From Fidelibacterota bacterium (GTDB lineage Bacteria > Fidelibacterota > Marinisomatia > Marinisomatales > TCS56): DNA of 9,032 nucleotides. A program made the translations under genes and the position numbers. Where the stretch lies: contig JABMPO010000421.1 of the NCBI GenBank assembly GCA_013203015.1, forward strand, positions 1-9,032, in the 5' to 3' direction. Positions 6,515 through 9,032 of this stretch are shown here, piece after piece. Each line of letters starts with the position of its first letter. Position 1 is the stretch's first letter. The notes below the pieces were generated by a model, which worked only from the letters and a program-made list of their open reading frames with translations, had not been told where the DNA came from and did no database searches.

Positions 6515-8068
6515 ATGCGCTATCAAATAAGAAAAGTTAGGGCATATCTAGTATACACATTCCTTCTGTGCAGCTTTGTATCCGCACAGACTCAGGGATA
6601 CTTTAGAGATGTTTTCATGGACGGTGGTGTTGCGCTGTCCGGAAATACTAGTTTGCACGCAGCTGATTCGCTGGGTCTTTCCCTGGATTTTATAGCTACT
6701 GAATCAGTGTCCTTTCAAACGGAAGCAATCATATCAAATGACGATGACAGTAATGGCCGTCTGTTATATCCCGACGGCGCTCCGCGCTTCCGTACAATCT
6801 ACAGTAATGGTGGTCGAGCAACTGACCACGGAAGTTCGTTGGGGGAAGAAGGGAGAAATCGCTTCAGACAATTCTACTATAACGGTGGTAGCTATACCGG
6901 GTCTTGTGCCGGAGCCTATTTAGCTTGCTTGAGTTGGCAAGAAAATGGTATTATTCCGGAATATTATCATATTTGGCCCGGCAGAATGGAGCCAACTAGT
7001 CTTATAGATAGCTATACCGGTCATTTTATTCCACAAGATTCGCCACTGCTTGATTTTTTCAATTTTGGAGGTGATCATTATATAGCCGATATATACCACA
7101 ATGGTGGTGGTTTCGCCAGGGAGGATATTGATTTTCCGGTCGGAACCGAGGTCTTACTACGTTTCGATTATCCAGGAGAACATATGCACCAAAAAATCAG
7201 TTGTTGGGCATATAAGGTCGAAGAATCTACCGGACGTATAGTTGTTGTCGGTTCCCATCCTGAAACAGAATATAGCAGTGAGGGTTTGCAACTAATGGAA
7301 GCAATCCTCTTGTATGCACTGGAGGGTACTGCTCCAGCCCAATTAAAAGGTGAATTGCTTAACTCACAGACCAGGGTGATGGATCTCGCCACCGAAGATA
7401 GCCTTCCAGCCTATACTAAAATAGGTGATCAGCAATATCATCATTTTACAATTGATATCCCCCAGGGAGCCGGTAATCTTAGCTTGATTCTTGATGGCGA
7501 GGATGGCTTCGACCTTAACCTGTATCTGGATGCCGACACGTTTGCTTTTGAACCAAATGCAGATTTCAGCAGCATCCAACCGGGAGCAGATCAAACTATT
7601 ACGGTATCAAGTTTATCCTCTGGTGCCTGGTATGTCGGAGTAGAATGCGCAACTACCATCAATACTGCCGGCCAAATCTATTATGGCGATCTCAGTGTTC
7701 TTAACGGCGTAGCTTATTCCATAACTGCAACCTGGGATTCCACAGGATTAAAAACGACAACAGATTTGGCTGGGATGCCGGATGAATTTCAATTGCACCA
7801 GAATTACCCCAATCCGTTCAATCCGACTACCACGATTCAATATGAATTACCCCTAAGATCAGATGTTCAAATCACGATCTATGACCTGCTTGGCAGAGAT
7901 GTGACCACACTGGTATCAGAAACACAAGATGCTGGCTATAAATCAGTCCATTGGAACGCAACAAACGTCCCAAGCGGAATGTACTTCTACCGGATTGAGG
8001 TCCATGATCCCGATGCAATCGGGACTGGCGGTTATACTCAGACAAAAAGGATGATTCTCCTGAAATAG
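6515..8068 (+). CDS. Secreted BPL_N-like class I amidotransferase-fold protein with PPC-like and type IX sorting domains
   Basis: The protein has 517 residues. Residues 1-24 are a signal peptide ending SFVSA before Gln25. Residues ~28-270 resemble the BPL_N family, the class I glutamine-amidotransferase-like fold found at the N-terminus of eukaryotic biotin-protein ligase and in separate bacterial proteins. A first strand (RDVFMDGG) is followed by SNGGRATDHGSSLGEEG, the nucleophile elbow GGSYTGSCAGAYLA with Cys131, the family-like phrase IYHNGGGF, and VVVGSHPETE with His248 and Glu250. A Cys-His-Glu triad is thus apparently complete. Residues ~300-380 look like a PPC (bacterial pre-peptidase C-terminal) beta domain (YHHFTIDIPQGAGNLSLIL, FDLNLYL, SGAWYVGVE). 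Residues 421-517 are a type IX sorting domain (NYPNPFNP, ITIYDLLGR, KRMILLK). It is probably secreted or held on the surface. No biotin-ligase catalytic domain is present, and neither the reaction nor the substrate can be named. It may be co-transcribed with the beta-helix gene upstream. Confidence 0.85.
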   Translation: MRYQIRKVRAYLVYTFLLCSFVSAQTQGYFRDVFMDGGVALSGNTSLHAADSLGLSLDFIATESVSFQTEAIISNDDDSNGRLLYPDGAPRFRTIYSNGGRATDHGSSLGEEGRNRFRQFYYNGGSYTGSCAGAYLACLSWQENGIIPEYYHIWPGRMEPTSLIDSYTGHFIPQDSPLLDFFNFGGDHYIADIYHNGGGFAREDIDFPVGTEVLLRFDYPGEHMHQKISCWAYKVEESTGRIVVVGSHPETEYSSEGLQLMEAILLYALEGTAPAQLKGELLNSQTRVMDLATEDSLPAYTKIGDQQYHHFTIDIPQGAGNLSLILDGEDGFDLNLYLDADTFAFEPNADFSSIQPGADQTITVSSLSSGAWYVGVECATTINTAGQIYYGDLSVLNGVAYSITATWDSTGLKTTTDLAGMPDEFQLHQNYPNPFNPTTTIQYELPLRSDVQITIYDLLGRDVTTLVSETQDAGYKSVHWNATNVPSGMYFYRIEVHDPDAIGTGGYTQTKRMILLK

Positions 8069-8074
8069 AATATA

Positions 8075-8106
8075 TGTAGGGACAACTCTATTGAGTTGTC
8101 CCTACA
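8075..8106. terminator. Perfect 14-bp hairpin just after the amidotransferase-like gene
   Basis: TGTAGGGACAACTC (8075-8088) pairs exactly with GAGTTGTCCCTACA (8093-8106) around a TATT loop. It starts six bases after the stop codon. No long T-run follows on either strand (only TTT at 8107-8109 on the plus strand), so it is a weak intrinsic terminator by classical rules. A transcript-end stabilising hairpin or a dispersed palindromic repeat is equally possible. The hairpin itself is certain; its role is inferred from position. Confidence 0.6.
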
Positions 8107-8115
8107 TTTGATAGA

Positions 8116-8150
8116 AAACGTCCCGAATGCTTTTAGCGTCCGGGACGTTT
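8116..8150 (-). terminator. 10-bp hairpin beside the pmbA-type gene stop, likely its terminator
   Basis: AAACGTCCCG (8116-8125) pairs exactly with CGGGACGTTT (8141-8150) across a 15-base loop, which can itself pair GCT with AGC. It begins 12 bases beyond the stop of the minus-strand gene. Read on the minus strand, the stem ends in a run of four T followed by CT, a modest terminator tail. The right arm overlaps the 14-base repeat also found at 1753-1766. Confidence 0.55.
8134..8147. repeat. Copy 2 of the 14-base intergenic repeat
   Basis: This is an exact match to TAGCGTCCGGGACG at 1753-1766, with the nearby TATTCA also conserved. Here it forms part of the right arm and loop of the 8116-8150 hairpin, whereas copy 1 lacks the matching left arm. 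Confidence 0.5.
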
Positions 8151-8162
8151 ATTCAGATTTGT

Positions 8163-9032
8163 TTACAGACCGGCGAACTGAATCCCCTCAAATACCATCG
8201 TTGGCGTACGCCAGGATGAGAATTGATAAGGATCATTTCCGACTTCCACCAACTGGTTCAACAGTTCAGCGAAATTACCGGAGATATTCATCTCGTTAAT
8301 TGGCGTGGTCCGTTGACCATTTTCAATTAGCCAGCCTGATATCCCCAGTGAGAAATCACCGGTGGTGGAATTGGCGTTACCACCGAGAAAACCGGTAACC
8401 AGAATGGCACGATCCATGGCTTTTTCAATTTCGGCACCGGATCGACTTCCCAGCTTGAAAGTAACATTAGATGAACCACCAGCGGTGGGCGATACTTCCA
8501 TTTTACGGCCATAATAGACATCGATGTAATAATTCTTCAAAACACCGTTTTCGATTACAGGCATAATTTTGGCGGCAATACCGTCACCGTCATAATAGCG
8601 GCTGCCCATGCCCCGTACTATAGTCGGGTCATCTGTGATTGTCAGTAGTTCGGAACCAATCTTGGTACCTTTTTTCCCATCCAAAAAGGAATTCTTCTGC
8701 TGAAGATTGCTGCCATACAGGGCGCCCCACATCCGGCCTAAGAGTCCCCGGACCTGGTTATTCTGCAAAATCATGGGCAGTTCAGCCGATTCGATTTTGG
8801 TTTGACCCACTGAATCCTGGGTACGTTTTAAAGCCTCATCGCCAATTCTGGCCAGATCCGGTAGGTCGTTGAGATGGCGAACACTATAATACTTCCACTG
8901 CTGGGGTTTTTTACCGCTGCCATCATCCAGGGATACTTCTGCTCCGGCGCCAAAATTCGAGCTCTCGTAAGTTCCCTGGAAACCATACGATTTAAAGTGA
9001 ACATTTAAAAAATCGCTGTCGCTGAAAAAGCA
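8163..9032 (-). CDS. pmbA: PmbA/TldE-type subunit of TldD/PmbA (U62) protease, 5' end outside window
   Basis: The frame is open from the right edge to the TAA at 8165-8163. The visible 289 residues are the C-terminal part; family members are usually about 440-450 residues, so roughly 150 are missing. An internal GTG at 8810 is not the real start, because matching sequence continues upstream of it (e.g. GDEALKRTQDS just before). Family signatures include SFLDGKKGTKIGSELLTITDDP, GSRYYDGDGIAAKIMPVIENGVL and, most telling, GNANSTTGDFSLGISGWLIENGQ, followed by PINEMNISGNFAELL and VGNDP. TldD carries a metal-binding HExxxH; the aligned region here (NNQVRGLLGRMWGAL) lacks it, which is the PmbA/TldE pattern. 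In the known heterodimer, TldD supplies the zinc site and cuts unfolded or modified peptides in the cytoplasm while TldE is the non-catalytic partner. A tldD gene may lie upstream on the minus strand, beyond the window. It converges on the amidotransferase-like gene. Confidence 0.92.
   Translation of the reverse strand, partial: CFFSDSDFLNVHFKSYGFQGTYESSNFGAGAEVSLDDGSGKKPQQWKYYSVRHLNDLPDLARIGDEALKRTQDSVGQTKIESAELPMILQNNQVRGLLGRMWGALYGSNLQQKNSFLDGKKGTKIGSELLTITDDPTIVRGMGSRYYDGDGIAAKIMPVIENGVLKNYYIDVYYGRKMEVSPTAGGSSNVTFKLGSRSGAEIEKAMDRAILVTGFLGGNANSTTGDFSLGISGWLIENGQRTTPINEMNISGNFAELLNQLVEVGNDPYQFSSWRTPTMVFEGIQFAGL

Noticed and set aside
6515..8068. Calling the amidotransferase-like protein a biotin-protein ligase
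   Set aside because: Only the BPL_N-like domain is present; there is no biotin ligase catalytic domain, and the protein has a signal peptide and a secretion tail.
8096..8299. Plus-strand open frame across the convergent gap into the pmbA-type gene
   Set aside because: It begins inside a hairpin arm, overlaps the well-supported minus-strand gene and has no recognisable features.
8163..8810. GTG at 8810 as the start of the minus-strand gene
   Set aside because: The same frame continues open to the window edge and reads as plausible family sequence; starting at 8810 would give only about half of a PmbA protein.

Overview
The window reads as ordinary bacterial chromosome with accessory-type secreted proteins, probably from the Fibrobacterota-Chlorobiota-Bacteroidota (FCB) superphylum. 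The best marker is that two neighbouring proteins end in a type IX secretion (Por) sorting domain of the YPNPFNP...IYDLLG...KMxLLK type. The exact style (an HQNYPNPFNP opening, WNATN or WDATN in the middle, K-M-[VI]-L-[IL]-K at the end) resembles Candidatus Marinimicrobia, Calditrichota and Ignavibacteria more than classical Bacteroidetes. This placement is an inference from motifs.

Layout: (1) nt 2-1690, plus strand: the 3' part of a gene for a membrane protein with a spermidine-synthase-like methyltransferase fold followed by 6-7 membrane helices; its beginning lies outside the window. (2) nt 1834-4872, plus: a large membrane-spanning regulator with 14 propeller blades, a Y_Y_Y domain, one membrane helix, a coiled coil and a LuxR-type DNA-binding domain, with no kinase or receiver. 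(3) nt 4999-6459, plus: a secreted right-handed beta-helix protein with a type IX sorting domain. (4) nt 6515-8068, plus: a secreted protein with a class I glutamine-amidotransferase-like (BPL_N-like) domain carrying an apparently complete Cys-His-Glu triad, then a PPC-like beta domain and a type IX sorting domain. (5) nt 8163-9032, minus: the 3' part of a pmbA/tldE-type gene, convergent with gene 4. Its reading frame stays open to the right edge of the window.

Genes 2-4 are co-directional, with gaps of 126 and 55 bases. They could form a small unit in which a trans-envelope sensor/regulator controls two surface or secreted proteins; this is inference from position only. The gaps hold short dyad or direct repeats that could be control sites, and the 94-base gap between the convergent genes 4 and 5 holds two perfect hairpins, one beside each stop codon. 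A 14-base sequence in that gap is repeated exactly in the gap before gene 2.

No tRNA, rRNA, CRISPR array, transposase, integrase or att site was seen, and no gene-free stretch exceeds 300 bases. The most unusual item is gene 4, a secreted amidotransferase-like enzyme of unknown substrate.
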